Counted from the stretch's first letter, positions 30,058-43,279 are shown. The stretch: 64,000 nucleotides of DNA from Streptococcus oralis (GCF_001075875.1 NZ_JUOS01000092.1:1-64000); one strand, 5' to 3'. Notes: a model not told the origin generated them from the sequence alone. Numbers and translations are program-made.

Positions 30058-31344
30058 ATGACAAAAACTTTGAAACGTCCTGAGGTTCTATCACCTGCAG
30101 GAACACTAGAAAAACTAAAAGTAGCTGTTCAATACGGAGCAGATGCTGTCTTTATTGGTGGTCAGGCCTATGGTCTACGTAGTCGTGCGGGAAACTTCAC
30201 TTTCGAACAAATGGAAGAAGGAGTTCAGTTCGCGGCTAAGTATGGCGCTAAAGTTTATGTGGCTGCTAATATGGTTATGCACGAAGGAAATGAAGAAGGT
30301 GCCGGAGAATGGTTCCGTAAGTTACGTGATATTGGAATTGCAGCTGTTATCGTTTCTGACCCTGCCTTAATCATGATTGCAGCAACAGAAGCACCAGGAC
30401 TTGAAATCCACCTTTCAACACAAGCTAGTGCGACCAACTATGAAACTCTTGAATTCTGGAAAGAACTTGGATTGACTCGCGTTGTTTTGGCGCGTGAGGT
30501 TTCCATGGAAGAACTGGCAGAAATCCGAAAACGTACAGATGTGGAAATCGAAGCATTCGTACATGGTGCGATGTGTATTTCCTACTCTGGTCGTTGTACG
30601 CTTTCTAACCATATGAGTATGCGTGACGCCAACCGTGGTGGATGTTCACAATCTTGCCGTTGGAAATATGACCTTTACGATATGCCATTTGGTAAAGAGC
30701 GTAAGAGTCTCAAGGGAGAAATTCCTGAAGAGTTCTCCATGTCTGCGGTTGATATGTCTATGATTGACCATATCCCAGATATGATTGAAAATGGTGTGGA
30801 CAGTCTTAAAATTGAAGGTCGTATGAAGTCTATCCACTATGTTTCAACAGTGACAAACTGCTACAAGGCTGCCGTTGATGCCTACCTTGAAAGTCCTGAA
30901 AAGTTTGAAGCTATCAAGCAAGACTTGATTGATGAAATGTGGAAGGTAGCTCAACGTGAATTGGCTACAGGTTTCTATTACGGAACACCATCTGAAAACG
31001 AACAACTGTTCGGTGCTCGTCGTAAGATTCCAGAATACAAGTTTGTTGCTGAAGTAGTATCTTATGATGATGCAACGCAAACAGCAACTATTCGCCAACG
31101 TAACGTTATCAACGAAGGAGACCAAGTTGAGTTTTATGGCCCAGGTTTCCGCCATTTTGAAACTTATATCGAAGACCTTCATGATGCCAAAGGTAACAAG
31201 ATTGACCGTGCACCAAATCCAATGGAACTTTTAACTATCAAGGTTCCACAACCAGTACAAGCAGGTGATATGGTCCGTGCTTTGAAAGAAGGTTTGATTA
31301 ATCTTTACAAAGAAGATGGAACAAGCGTTACAGTTCGTGCCTAG
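30058..31344 (+). CDS. U32 family peptidase-like protein (TrhP/RlhA type)
   Basis: A 428-residue member of peptidase family U32. Proteins of this group were called collagenases, but several (TrhP, RlhA) take part in RNA hydroxylation, which is the better-supported role. The TIM-barrel start PEVLSPAGTLEKLKVAVQYGADAV and the conserved cysteine cluster around GAMCISYSGRCTLSNH, GGCSQSCRW are intact. The ATG at 30058 follows AGGAG; an upstream in-frame non-ATG start adds six residues and is unlikely. The CHY zinc-finger gene follows after 13 bases. Confidence 0.88.
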   Translation: MTKTLKRPEVLSPAGTLEKLKVAVQYGADAVFIGGQAYGLRSRAGNFTFEQMEEGVQFAAKYGAKVYVAANMVMHEGNEEGAGEWFRKLRDIGIAAVIVSDPALIMIAATEAPGLEIHLSTQASATNYETLEFWKELGLTRVVLAREVSMEELAEIRKRTDVEIEAFVHGAMCISYSGRCTLSNHMSMRDANRGGCSQSCRWKYDLYDMPFGKERKSLKGEIPEEFSMSAVDMSMIDHIPDMIENGVDSLKIEGRMKSIHYVSTVTNCYKAAVDAYLESPEKFEAIKQDLIDEMWKVAQRELATGFYYGTPSENEQLFGARRKIPEYKFVAEVVSYDDATQTATIRQRNVINEGDQVEFYGPGFRHFETYIEDLHDAKGNKIDRAPNPMELLTIKVPQPVQAGDMVRALKEGLINLYKEDGTSVTVRA

Positions 31345-31357
31345 ATAAGGAAAGTCA

Positions 31358-31669
31358 ATGGTTCAAGCTCATGGATTACTAGTAGATGATGAAAGCAGAT
31401 GTGTTCATTACCATAGTGATAAAGATATCGTAGCGCTCCAGTGTAATGAGTGTAAGAAATACTATGCCTGTTATCAGTGTCACAATGAACTAGAGTCGCA
31501 CACATTTTCTCCTTATCCTTTAAATCTAAAACAGGATAAACCTATCTTATGTGGTTCCTGTAAGAAGACCCTAACTTATGAGGAGTATAGAGAAAAGGGG
31601 AGCTGTCCTTATTGTGCAGCACTCTTTAATCCAGCTTGCCAGAGCCACCATTCAATTTATTTCAAATAA
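31358..31669 (+). CDS. CHY zinc-finger protein
   Basis: A 103-residue cytoplasmic protein with many paired cysteines and histidines: HYHSD, CNECKKYYACYQCHNE, then CGSCKK, CPYCAALFNPAC and HHS. This pattern fits a CHY-type zinc finger binding several zinc ions. Function in bacteria is not established. It is co-transcribed with the U32 gene and ended by a hairpin. Confidence 0.85.
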   Translation: MVQAHGLLVDDESRCVHYHSDKDIVALQCNECKKYYACYQCHNELESHTFSPYPLNLKQDKPILCGSCKKTLTYEEYREKGSCPYCAALFNPACQSHHSIYFK

Positions 31670-31680
31670 GAAACGATAAA

Positions 31681-31708
31681 TCCAGGTTTTGAAACTTGGA
31701 TTTTTCTT
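31681..31708 (+). terminator. Terminator after the CHY gene
   Basis: TCCAGGTTT at 31681-31689 pairs with AAACTTGGA at 31692-31700 with a G-T pair; Ts follow. Confidence 0.65.
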
Positions 31709-31806
31709 TTCAGAAAAATAGGAAAGATAAGAAAAATAATCTGAAAAGACATTAAAATTTTCTATATAATTGTCTTGAAAATCGTAAAAATAGAAATAAA
31801 TGATTA

Positions 31807-31818
31807 GAAACGCTTTCA
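31807..31818 (+). promoter_or_regulatory. cre-like site (CcpA operator) upstream of the atp operon
   Basis: GAAACGCTTTCA, the reverse complement of TGAAAGCGTTTC, fits the catabolite-responsive element core. It ends 15 bases upstream of the atp -35 box, a position that would allow activation by CcpA. Confidence 0.6.
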
Positions 31819-31832
31819 ATGCTAGTAAAGAG

Positions 31833-31861
31833 TTGACAAAAGCAAATTTTAGGACTAAACT
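31833..31861 (+). promoter_or_regulatory. atp operon promoter
   Basis: Consensus TTGACA at 31833-31838, 17 bases, TAAACT at 31856-31861, 38 bases before atpE. Confidence 0.75.
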
Positions 31862-31898
31862 AGGGAAGTAAATTTAATTTAAAAAAGGAGAATTCGTC

Positions 31899-32099
31899 AT
31901 GAATTTAACATTTTTCGGTCTATGTCTTGCCTGTATGGGTGTATCTCTTGCAGAAGGATTTTTGATGAACGGTTTGTTCAAATCTGCAGCACGCCAACCA
32001 GATATCATTCCACAATTGCGTAGTTTGATGATCATGGGGATTGCCTTTATCGAAGGAACTTTCTTTGTAACCTTGGCGATGTCATTCGTTATCAAATAG
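31899..32099 (+). CDS. atpE: ATP synthase Fo subunit c
   Basis: Forms the rotating proton-conducting ring of the ATP synthase, or acid-driven proton pump in streptococci. Its 66 residues make two transmembrane helices, with the proton-carrying glutamate at residue 52 in [15 protein letters not shown] site precedes it. It is first in the operon, and the c-a-b order (not a-c-b) is typical of streptococci. Residue 48 is Ile, whereas pneumococcus usually has Val; this region is where optochin-resistance mutations map. Confidence 0.96.
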   Translation: MNLTFFGLCLACMGVSLAEGFLMNGLFKSAARQPDIIPQLRSLMIMGIAFIEGTFFVTLAMSFVIK

Positions 32100-32131
32100 A
32101 CAACTCTATTTAGAAATGGAGGTGTCAAACC

Positions 32132-32848
32132 ATGGAAGAAAGTTTGAATCCAACCGTTAATATTGGACCAATATCCTTTGATTTGACCCTGCTTGCCATG
32201 TCTCTTGTAACTGTTTTGATGGTTTTTGCCTTTGTCTACTGGGCAAGTCGTAAAATGGCCATCCGTCCAAAGGGCAAACAGAATGCTCTTGAGATGATTT
32301 ATGACTTTGTGATTGGTTTTACAAAACCAAACATTGGAGATTCATATATCAAGGATTATTCCTTGTTCTTGTTCTCTCTATTTCTGTTTATCTTGGTTGC
32401 CAACAATATTGGCTTAATGGCAAAAGTACAAACAACAAACGGTTATAACTTGTGGACTTCCCCAACAGCCAACCTTGGATACGATTTATCCCTCTCCTTA
32501 TTGATCACTTTGATCGCCCATGTAGAAGGAATTCGTCGTAGAGGCGTTAAAGAATATTTGAGAGCATTTGTTACTCCTGGCTTTATGACTCCGATGAACG
32601 TTTTAGAAGAGTTCACCAATTTTGCCTCCTTGGCGATTCGGATTTACGGAAATATTTTCGCCGGTGAGGTCTTGGCAGGATTGTTATTAGCCTTGTCACA
32701 ATATGCCTTTTATTGGTATCCTTTTGCCTTTATTGCAAACATGTTATGGACAGCCTTTTCAATTTTCATTTCATGTATTCAAGCGTATGTATTTACCATG
32801 TTGTCTTCTATGTACATTGGTAAAAAGGTAAATGGTGAGGAAGAGTAA
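32132..32848 (+). CDS. atpB: ATP synthase Fo subunit a
   Basis: Membrane stator that forms the proton half-channels next to the c-ring. The 238-residue protein has about five to six membrane helices. The essential arginine lies in the conserved segment [16 protein letters not shown]. Preceded by GGAGG, 32 bases after atpE. Confidence 0.95.
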   Translation: MEESLNPTVNIGPISFDLTLLAMSLVTVLMVFAFVYWASRKMAIRPKGKQNALEMIYDFVIGFTKPNIGDSYIKDYSLFLFSLFLFILVANNIGLMAKVQTTNGYNLWTSPTANLGYDLSLSLLITLIAHVEGIRRRGVKEYLRAFVTPGFMTPMNVLEEFTNFASLAIRIYGNIFAGEVLAGLLLALSQYAFYWYPFAFIANMLWTAFSIFISCIQAYVFTMLSSMYIGKKVNGEEE

Positions 32849-32866
32849 GTAGAGGAGGATTAGAAG

Positions 32867-33360
32867 ATGGATTTAACTATTAGTACCATTATCGGTGACT
32901 TTATTCTTATCGCTGGTTCCTTCCTTTTATTAATTTTTTTAGTTAAGAAATATGCTTGGGGAAATATTACCAGTATTTTGGATCAACGTGCTGAAAAGAT
33001 TTCTTCAGATATTGATGGTGCTGAGGAAGCTCGTAAAAAGGCTGAGGAACTAGCAAGTAAGCGAGAGGCTGAGCTAGCAGGTAGCCGTACCGAAGCTAAA
33101 ACGATTATCGAGAATGCAAAGGAAACAGCTGAAAAGAGCAAATCAGATATTCTGGCTGAAGCTAAGCTAGAAGCTGGTCGCTTGAAAGAAAAAGCTAACC
33201 AAGAAATTGCGCAAAATAAAGCTGAGGCTTTACAAAGCGTTAAAGGTGAGGTAGCAGATTTGACAGTTAGTCTAGCTGGAAAAATCATCTCACAAAACCT
33301 TGACGGTCATGCCCATAAAGAACTCATTGATCAGTATATTGATCAGCTAGGAGAAGCTTA

Positions 33361-33361
<1 letters not shown>
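32867..33361 (+). CDS. atpF: ATP synthase Fo subunit b
   Basis: Peripheral stalk that holds F1 against rotation. One N-terminal membrane helix (about 8-28) is followed by a long charged coiled coil rich in A, E and K (about 40-150). The 164 residues are normal. Its stop codon overlaps the atpH start by one base (TAATG). Confidence 0.95.
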
Positions 33362-35417
<2,056 letters not shown>

Positions 35418-35432
35418 GAATAGAGGTGTCAG

Positions 35433-36311
35433 ATGGCAGTATCTCTAAATGATATTAAAACAAAAATCGCCTCAACAAAAAATACTAGTCAAATTACTAA
35501 CGCGATGCAGATGGTTTCTGCTGCTAAGTTAGGTCGTTCTGAAGAAGCAGCTCGTAACTTCCAAGTTTATGCACAAAAAGTGCGTAAGTTGGTTACAGAT
35601 ATCCTTCACGGAGATGGTGCCGGCGGATCAACAAATCCAATGTTGATTAGCCGCCCAGTCAAAAAAACAGGCTATATCGTCATTACATCTGACCGTGGTC
35701 TTGTTGGAGGATATAATTCTTCCATCTTGAAGGCCGTCATGGAAATTCAGAAGGAATACCATCCATCAGGTGATGATTTTGAAGTTATCTGTATCGGTGG
35801 TATGGGAGCAGACTTCTTTAAAGCTCGTGGTATTCAGCCAATTTATGAATTGCGTGGTCTAGCCAGTCAACCAAGCTTCGATGAAGTTCGTAAGATTATC
35901 TCTAAAACGATTGAAATGTATCAAAATGAACTTTTTGATGAGCTCTATGTTTGCTACAACCACCACGTGAATACATTGACAAGTCAAATGCGTGTAGAGC
36001 AGATGCTTCCAATCGTGGACTTGGATCCAAATGAAGCAGATGATAACTATAGCTTGACCTTTGACCTTGAAACAAGTCGTGAAGAAATCTTGGATCAATT
36101 GCTACCACAGTTTGCAGAAAGTATGATTTATGGTGCTATTATTGATGCCAAGACAGCTGAAAATGCTGCCGGTATGACAGCCATGCAAACAGCGACTGAT
36201 AATGCAAAAAAAGTGATTAATGATTTGACAATCCAGTATAACCGTGCCAGACAGGCGGCGATTACACAAGAAATCACAGAAATCGTGGCAGGAGCTAGCG
36301 CTTTAGAATAA
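35433..36311 (+). CDS. atpG: ATP synthase F1 subunit gamma
   Basis: Central rotating shaft inside the alpha3-beta3 head. Two long terminal helices are recognisable: [13 protein letters not shown] near the N-terminus and the C-terminal [19 protein letters not shown]. The 292-residue length is normal. The 81-base gap before atpD contains a small hairpin (CCTAG/CTAGG at 36343-36357), which may affect mRNA processing or spacing of translation. Confidence 0.96.
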   Translation: MAVSLNDIKTKIASTKNTSQITNAMQMVSAAKLGRSEEAARNFQVYAQKVRKLVTDILHGDGAGGSTNPMLISRPVKKTGYIVITSDRGLVGGYNSSILKAVMEIQKEYHPSGDDFEVICIGGMGADFFKARGIQPIYELRGLASQPSFDEVRKIISKTIEMYQNELFDELYVCYNHHVNTLTSQMRVEQMLPIVDLDPNEADDNYSLTFDLETSREEILDQLLPQFAESMIYGAIIDAKTAENAAGMTAMQTATDNAKKVINDLTIQYNRARQAAITQEITEIVAGASALE

Positions 36312-36383
36312 AGCCATCCTGCTCATATCAATGAACTTAGGACCTAGCAAAACTAGGAACCGACAGTATCTTATATAGAATAG

Positions 36384-37799
<1,416 letters not shown>

Positions 37800-37809
37800 G
37801 AGGTGATCT

Positions 37810-38229
37810 ATGGCTCAGTTAACTGTCCAGATCGTGACACCAGATGGCCTCGTCTATGATCACCATGCCAGCTTTGTATCGGTTCGAACTCTGGATGGTG
37901 AGATGGGGATCTTGCCACGACATCAAAATATGATTGCGGTATTAGCAGTTGATGAAGTTAAAGTCAAACGTATTGATGATGATTCTCATGTCAACTGGAT
38001 AGCAGTAAACGGAGGAATCATTGAGATTGCTAATGATGTCATTACCATTATTGCAGACTCAGCTGAGCGTGCTCGTGATATCGATATTAGCCGTGCAGAA
38101 CGTGCCAAACTTCGTGCAGAACGTGAAATCGAAGAAGCGCAAGACAAACACTTGATTGACCAAGAGCGTCGTGCTAAGATTGCATTACAACGTGCTATTA
38201 ACCGAATCAATGTCGGAAATAAATTATAA
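37810..38229 (+). CDS. atpC: ATP synthase F1 subunit epsilon
   Basis: Regulatory subunit bound to gamma that restrains ATP hydrolysis. The N-terminal beta-sandwich (about 1-85) contains [13 protein letters not shown]; the C-terminal helical hairpin has the [15 protein letters not shown] motif. 139 residues. It is the last gene of the operon and is followed by a very strong hairpin. Confidence 0.95.
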   Translation: MAQLTVQIVTPDGLVYDHHASFVSVRTLDGEMGILPRHQNMIAVLAVDEVKVKRIDDDSHVNWIAVNGGIIEIANDVITIIADSAERARDIDISRAERAKLRAEREIEEAQDKHLIDQERRAKIALQRAINRINVGNKL

Positions 38230-38268
38230 AAAAATGAACTTGATTTGAGAATCAAGTTCATTTTTTTA
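38229..38268. terminator. Bidirectional terminator between atpC and the lactonase gene
   Basis: AAAAAATGAACTTGATT at 38229-38245 pairs perfectly with its reverse complement starting at 38250 around a four-base loop (17-bp stem). Both strands end in T-runs. Confidence 0.92.
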
Positions 38269-38271
38269 TGT

Positions 38272-39279
38272 TTAAAATGTGACGCAAACCGCTTCGGGAA
38301 CGTGGAAATCATTGGAAAGTTCTGCAAGACGACCAGTTTCTGGATTGCGTTTAAATACTGTTGCATTATCAGAATCCTGATGAACGACGATGAGAAATTC
38401 TTGGTCTGGTGAGAGAATAAAATCTCGAGGAGTTTTTCCGTTTGTAGGAACGAATTCCAACAATTCTAAACTGCCATCAGCTAGAATTGTGTAGACTACA
38501 ATAGAATCGTGACCACGGTTTGATGCGTAAAGATATTTTCCATCTTCTGAGAGACGAATTGCAGCAGTTCCATTAAAGTCATTAAATCCTTCAGGGAGTG
38601 TAGAAATAACTTGCATTTTTTCAAATGCGCCAACACCATCATAAATCAATACTTCAATTGAACTATTGAGTTCACAGATGAGATAAGCAATCTTGTAGTG
38701 GTTATGAAAAACAAGGTGACGTGCACCAGCACCAGGGCTACAGTTGTAAGTAGCTAGCTTATTTAGTTTTCCTTCTGGATTGACATCATAAGTAGTAACC
38801 TCATCAGTACCCAAGTCGCAAGTCACTAAATACTGATCTGGTGTTAAATCTGTAAAGTGTACATGTGGAGTAGTTTGATTTTCATGAGGACCATGACCGC
38901 TATGTTGAACTGTATCAGCCAATTCAAGACTACCATTTTTTTTTCGTTTATAGACCAGAACTTGTCCCTTATGATAGTTAGCACCGTATACTAGGCCACG
39001 TTTTTCATCAACAGCAACATAACAGTGAGGGGCTCCTTCTGTTACAACATGGTTAAGCAAAGTACCATCAGTTTGATAGGCAGCAATTCCCCCTTGTCCG
39101 TCTTTGCTACCGACAGTGTAGAGGTGATTTTCTTGATCAAATGCAAGATAGGTAGGACTTGGTTCAGTAGTAAATAGTTTAAGATTTGATAATTGCCCAG
39201 TCTCTGTATCAAAATCAGCTTGATAAATCCCTTGGGATAAGCGACGAGTGTAGGTTCCGAAATAAATTGTTTCAATCAT
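38272..39279 (-). CDS. Lactonase family protein (6-phosphogluconolactonase type)
   Basis: A 335-residue seven-bladed beta-propeller protein of the YkgB/Pgl lactonase family. It is probably a 6-phosphogluconolactonase of the oxidative pentose phosphate pathway, though the family also covers muconate-cyclase-like proteins. Family features are FGTYTRRLSQGIY at the N-terminus, GHGPHENQTTPHVHF in the middle, and YLYASNRGHDSIVV. The ATG at 39279 follows AGAGG; the reading frame extends 46 codons further upstream without family similarity. No signal peptide. Confidence 0.82.
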   Translation of the reverse strand: MIETIYFGTYTRRLSQGIYQADFDTETGQLSNLKLFTTEPSPTYLAFDQENHLYTVGSKDGQGGIAAYQTDGTLLNHVVTEGAPHCYVAVDEKRGLVYGANYHKGQVLVYKRKKNGSLELADTVQHSGHGPHENQTTPHVHFTDLTPDQYLVTCDLGTDEVTTYDVNPEGKLNKLATYNCSPGAGARHLVFHNHYKIAYLICELNSSIEVLIYDGVGAFEKMQVISTLPEGFNDFNGTAAIRLSEDGKYLYASNRGHDSIVVYTILADGSLELLEFVPTNGKTPRDFILSPDQEFLIVVHQDSDNATVFKRNPETGRLAELSNDFHVPEAVCVTF

Positions 39280-39307
39280 ATCTATACCTCTAAATAAAGA
39301 TGTTTCT

Positions 39308-39316
39308 ATTATATCA
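39308..39316 (-). promoter_or_regulatory. Extended -10 promoter of the lactonase gene
   Basis: Reads TGATATAAT on the minus strand, about 30 bases upstream of the start codon. Confidence 0.6.
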
Positions 39317-39453
39317 TAAATTGGGATAACTGAAGATAATGGTAGGGAAAAGAATGAAACTTCTAAGTATAAAATTAGTAAAATGCAAGATGGATTTTTA
39401 GAGTTTTCAATCGTCACCTCAACACTTTAAAAACAGTTTATTCTCTGTAAAAA

Positions 39454-39462
39454 TGGTATAAT
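39454..39462 (+). promoter_or_regulatory. Extended -10 promoter of the second AI-2E gene
   Basis: TGGTATAAT, 26 bases before the ATG at 39489, with AAAGGAAAGG as ribosome-binding site in between. Confidence 0.6.
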
Positions 39463-39488
39463 GAAAAGACAAAGGAAAGGAAGTAGAT

Positions 39489-40652
39489 ATGGAACAAAAA
39501 GAGAAACATTTTAATTTATCTTGGTTTTTTAAATGGTTTTTAGATAATAAGGCTGTTACTGTATTTTTGGTAGCCTTGTTACTAGGTCTCAATATTTTTA
39601 TTTTAAGTAAGATTAGTTTTTTATTTATCCCTGTCGTTGATTTTTTATCAGTGGTCATGTTACCTGTTATTTTATCAGGATTGCTTTTTTATCTCTTAAA
39701 CCCACTGGTGGATTTGATGGAGAAGTACAAGATAAATCGTGTCTTAGCCATTAGTATAATCTTTGTCATTATTGCTATACTTCTGATTATTGGTCTGGCT
39801 GTTGCGATTCCAAATCTTCAACGTCAAGTAGTTATTTTTGCGCAAAATGTACCAAATTATCTCGAAGATGCTGATAGAGTTATTGATGATCTTGTAACTA
39901 AGCGTTTGCCAGATGACTTTAGACCTCAACTGGAACAGGTTCTGGCTCAGTTTTCAACACAAGCAACTGCTTGGGCAAGTAATATATCTTCTAAGGCTGT
40001 GAACTGGGTGAGTGCTCTTATCAGTGGAACGTCTCAAGTCATTGTCGCTCTAATTATCATGCCGTTTATGCTCTTTTATCTCCTTAGAGATGGAAAAGGG
40101 TTGAGAGATCATATCACTCAATTCTTACCAAATAAATTGAGAGAACCAGTAGGTAAGGTTCTAACGGATGTGAACCAACAACTTTCTAACTATGTTAGAG
40201 GACAAATTACTGTTGCTATTATCGTGGCAATTATGTTTATCATCTTCTTTAAAATTATTGGTTTGAGATATGCGGTGACTCTTGGTATTACTGCTGGGGT
40301 CTTAAATCTTATCCCTTATCTTGGAAGTTTCCTTGCTATGATACCAGCTCTGGTCTTAGGGTTAATTGCTGGACCAGTTATGCTCTTGAAAGTTATTATC
40401 GTTTTTATCGTAGAGCAGACAATTGAAGGTCGTTTTGTGTCTCCATTGATTTTAGGTAGTCAGCTAAACATCCATCCAATCACTATTCTATTCGTTTTGT
40501 TGACGTCTGGTTCTATGTTTGGTGTTTGGGGAGTCCTATTAGGAATTCCTGTTTATGCTTCAGCCAAAGTTGTTATTTCAGCTATTTTTGAATGGTATAA
40601 AAAAGTTAGTGGTCTGTATGAGTTAGAAGAGGAGGTTGAAGGTGAGCAATAG
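39489..40652 (+). CDS. AI-2E family membrane protein (PF01594)
   Basis: A 387-residue membrane protein of the same family as the gene at 2934-4043, with about eight membrane segments and family segments MPFMLFYLLRDGKG and NLIPYLGSFLAMIP. Its transported substrate is unknown. The C-terminus ends in an acidic tail (ELEEEVEGEQ). Its last codons overlap the TPR gene, whose ribosome-binding site GAGGAGG lies inside this gene, so the two are translationally coupled. Confidence 0.82.
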   Translation: MEQKEKHFNLSWFFKWFLDNKAVTVFLVALLLGLNIFILSKISFLFIPVVDFLSVVMLPVILSGLLFYLLNPLVDLMEKYKINRVLAISIIFVIIAILLIIGLAVAIPNLQRQVVIFAQNVPNYLEDADRVIDDLVTKRLPDDFRPQLEQVLAQFSTQATAWASNISSKAVNWVSALISGTSQVIVALIIMPFMLFYLLRDGKGLRDHITQFLPNKLREPVGKVLTDVNQQLSNYVRGQITVAIIVAIMFIIFFKIIGLRYAVTLGITAGVLNLIPYLGSFLAMIPALVLGLIAGPVMLLKVIIVFIVEQTIEGRFVSPLILGSQLNIHPITILFVLLTSGSMFGVWGVLLGIPVYASAKVVISAIFEWYKKVSGLYELEEEVEGEQ

Positions 40653-41871
40653 TCAAGAAATGCTTGAAGCTTTGGATCAGCAAGATTTAACAAGAGCTGA
40701 TTACTATTTTCAAAAAGCATTGGTAGAAGACTCTGATGATCTTCTTCTGGAACTGGCTTATTATCTAGAAGGTATTGGTTTTTATCCACAAGCTCGTCAA
40801 ATCTATGAAAAACTAGCTCCAATATTTCCAGAAGTAAATCTCAATCTAGCTAGTATCGCAAGTGAAGACGGACAAATTGAAGAAGCATTTGCCTATCTGG
40901 AAGAAATTCAACCCAATAGCGATTCTTATGTATCTGCTCTTGTTTTAAAGGCTGATTTCTATCAAATGGAAGGATTGACGGATGTAGCTCGCGACAAGCT
41001 ATTAGAAGCTCTTAATTATTCTGATGATCTTTTATTGATTTTTGGGCTAGCAGAGTTAGATAGTGAACTTGGAAATGATTTAGAAGCGATTAAGGGCTAT
41101 GCTCAACTGGATAATCGTGAAATATATGAGCAGACAGGGATTTCGACCTATCAACGAATTGGAACTGCCTATGCTCGACTTGGAAAGTTTGAATCAGCCA
41201 TAGAGTTTTTAGAAAAAGCTTTAGAGTTAGAGTATGAAGATCAGACTGCATTTGAATTAGCAAGTCTTTACTTTGATCAAGAGGAATATCAAAAGGCAGT
41301 TTTATATTTTAAACAACTGGATACTATTTCTCCAGATTTTGAAGGGTATGAGTATGGTTATAGTCAGGCTCTACATAAGGAACACCAGACTGAGCAAGCC
41401 TTACTGATAGCTCAACAAGGTTTGGAAAAAAATCCATTCGAAACACGTTTACTACTCCTTGCTTCACAATTATCTTACGAATTGCATCAACCTGAGCAGG
41501 CGGAAGCTTATCTTCTTCAAGCTCAAGAAGATGCGGAAGACCAAGAAGAAATCCTCTTGCGACTAGCAACCATGTATCAGGAGCAAGAACGGTATGAGGA
41601 TATTCTAGCCTTAGAAGTATATGAGCCAGAAAATCTCTTGACTAAGTGGATGATTGCACGGAGTTACCAAGAAACTGAAGATTTGGATGTTGCCTATGAA
41701 TCTTATCAGGCATTGGTTTCAGAACTCAAGGAAAATCCTGAGTTTTTAGAGCAATACATTCATCTATTACGCGAACTTGGAAGGTTTGAAGAAGCAAAAG
41801 AACAGATCCAACACTATCTCAAGTTGGTTCCTGATGACATACAGATGCAAGATTTGTATGAACGTTTATGA
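40642..41871 (+). CDS. Tetratricopeptide repeat protein
   Basis: A 409-residue acidic cytoplasmic protein made of about ten degenerate TPR helical pairs; recurring A/Y/L positions are clear in stretches such as YQRIGTAYARLGKFESAIEFLEKALEL. TPRs mediate protein-protein contacts, and a precise role is not established. GTG at 40642 is chosen because GAGGAGG at 40629-40635 is correctly spaced; a TTG at 40636 is too close. It overlaps the AI-2E gene by 11 bases. Confidence 0.83.
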   Translation: MSNSQEMLEALDQQDLTRADYYFQKALVEDSDDLLLELAYYLEGIGFYPQARQIYEKLAPIFPEVNLNLASIASEDGQIEEAFAYLEEIQPNSDSYVSALVLKADFYQMEGLTDVARDKLLEALNYSDDLLLIFGLAELDSELGNDLEAIKGYAQLDNREIYEQTGISTYQRIGTAYARLGKFESAIEFLEKALELEYEDQTAFELASLYFDQEEYQKAVLYFKQLDTISPDFEGYEYGYSQALHKEHQTEQALLIAQQGLEKNPFETRLLLLASQLSYELHQPEQAEAYLLQAQEDAEDQEEILLRLATMYQEQERYEDILALEVYEPENLLTKWMIARSYQETEDLDVAYESYQALVSELKENPEFLEQYIHLLRELGRFEEAKEQIQHYLKLVPDDIQMQDLYERL

Positions 41872-41878
41872 TGATACC

Positions 41879-41911
41879 AAAATAGTCGTCTTAGCAGGCG
41901 ACTATTTTTAT
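41879..41911 (+). terminator. Terminator after the TPR gene
   Basis: AAAATAGTCG at 41879-41888 pairs perfectly with CGACTATTTT at 41899-41908. Confidence 0.8.
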
Positions 41912-41986
41912 AAAATGAAAGATTTAAAAATCTATAAATTCAATCATAAAAATGAATAGATACAGTATGAATTTTTAGCATTTTTT

Positions 41987-41995
41987 TGATATAAT
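41987..41995 (+). promoter_or_regulatory. Extended -10 promoter of the degV gene
   Basis: TGATATAAT, 59 bases before the ATG at 42054. Confidence 0.55.
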
Positions 41996-42053
41996 TGTTA
42001 TAGTTAAATTGAAAAAATTCACTCAAAAAGTGAAATATAGAAAGATTTGAATT

Positions 42054-42890
42054 ATGACACAAGTAAAAATCGTAACAGATTCTTCTGTTACCATTGAACC
42101 AGAAGTGGTCAAAGAATTAAATATTACCGTCGTTCCGCTCTCTGTAATGATTGATAGTGTTCTTTATTCGGATGCTGATCTTGAAGAAGGGGAATTTCTT
42201 CGCTTGATGAAAGAGAGTAAAAATCTGCCTAAAACAAGTCAACCTCCAGTTGGACTCTTTGCTGAGATTTTTGATGAGTTAAGTAAAGACGGTAGTCAAA
42301 TTTTAGCCATTCATATGTCTCATATCTTATCAGGAACTGTCGAAGCAGCTCGTCAGGGTGCAAGTTTATCAACGGCTAATGTGACCGTATTGGATAGTTC
42401 CTTTACAGATCAAGCCCTAAAATTTCAAGTGGTTGAGGCAGCTAAGTTAGCTCAAGAAGGACAAAACATAGAAACAATTGTGGCTCATGTTGAAGAAGTC
42501 AAGAAAAATACAGAGCTCTACATCGGTGTTTCTACCTTAGAAAACCTTGTTAAAGGTGGCCGTATTGGTCGAGTGACAGGTCTTTTAAGCTCTCTATTAA
42601 ATATCCGAGTAGTCATGCAGATGAAGGATGACGAATTACAACCAATCGTGAAAGGACGTGGGGCTAAGACCTTTAAGAAATGGTTGGATGAGCTAGTTTC
42701 AAAATTGTCAGAACGTTCTGTTGCCGAAATTGGTATCTCCTATTCTGGAACTAGAGACTGGGCAGAAGAGATGAAAGAAATCCTACAACCATTCGTTGAA
42801 AAACCAATCTCTGTACTTGAAACAGGTTCGATTATTCAGACACATACAGGTGAAAATGCTTGGGCTATTTTAGTCAGATATGAGTCCTAA
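42054..42890 (+). CDS. DegV family fatty-acid-binding protein
   Basis: A 278-residue DegV/FakB-like protein. Family members bind a fatty acid in a deep cleft and, as FakB, present it to the FakA kinase for entry into phospholipid synthesis. The hallmark N-terminal [13 protein letters not shown], the central TSQPPVGLF and HMSHILSGT, and the GGRIGRVTG segment are present. Streptococci carry several paralogues, so the fatty acid preferred by this one is open. Confidence 0.88.
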   Translation: MTQVKIVTDSSVTIEPEVVKELNITVVPLSVMIDSVLYSDADLEEGEFLRLMKESKNLPKTSQPPVGLFAEIFDELSKDGSQILAIHMSHILSGTVEAARQGASLSTANVTVLDSSFTDQALKFQVVEAAKLAQEGQNIETIVAHVEEVKKNTELYIGVSTLENLVKGGRIGRVTGLLSSLLNIRVVMQMKDDELQPIVKGRGAKTFKKWLDELVSKLSERSVAEIGISYSGTRDWAEEMKEILQPFVEKPISVLETGSIIQTHTGENAWAILVRYES

Positions 42891-42927
42891 AAAAATAAAG
42901 AAAATAGCAAGAAATAGCGTTTTTGAC

Positions 42928-42956
42928 TTGACCTACAAGAGAATTTAGGATATGAT
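42928..42956 (+). promoter_or_regulatory. hup promoter
   Basis: TTGACC at 42928-42933, 17 bases, TATGAT at 42951-42956. An overlapping TTGACT lies five bases earlier. It is 41 bases upstream of the start. Confidence 0.7.
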
Positions 42957-42996
42957 TGTAATTGTTAATTAGAAAATATTTGGAGGAATTATTAAC

Positions 42997-43272
42997 ATGG
43001 CAAACAAACAAGATTTGATCGCTAAAGTAGCAGAAGCTACAGAATTGACAAAGAAAGACTCAGCAGCAGCAGTTGATGCTGTATTTGCAGCAGTAGCTGA
43101 TTACCTTGCAGCTGGTGAAAAAGTTCAATTGATTGGTTTTGGTAATTTCGAAGTTCGTGAGCGTGCAGCACGTAAAGGTCGCAACCCACAAACTGGTAAA
43201 GAAATCACTATCGCAGCTTCAAAAGTTCCAGCATTCAAAGCTGGTAAAGCTCTTAAAGACGCTGTTAAATAA
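42997..43272 (+). CDS. hup: DNA-binding protein HU
   Basis: The main nucleoid-associated protein, a dimer that bends DNA. Its 91 residues show the helical dimer base followed by [21 protein letters not shown] (arm region, with the DNA-intercalating NPQTG) and the C-terminal [16 protein letters not shown]. It is followed by a strong terminator. Codon use is highly biased, as in tuf. Also known as hlpA in streptococci. Confidence 0.97.
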   Translation: MANKQDLIAKVAEATELTKKDSAAAVDAVFAAVADYLAAGEKVQLIGFGNFEVRERAARKGRNPQTGKEITIAASKVPAFKAGKALKDAVK

Positions 43273-43279
43273 TGAATTT

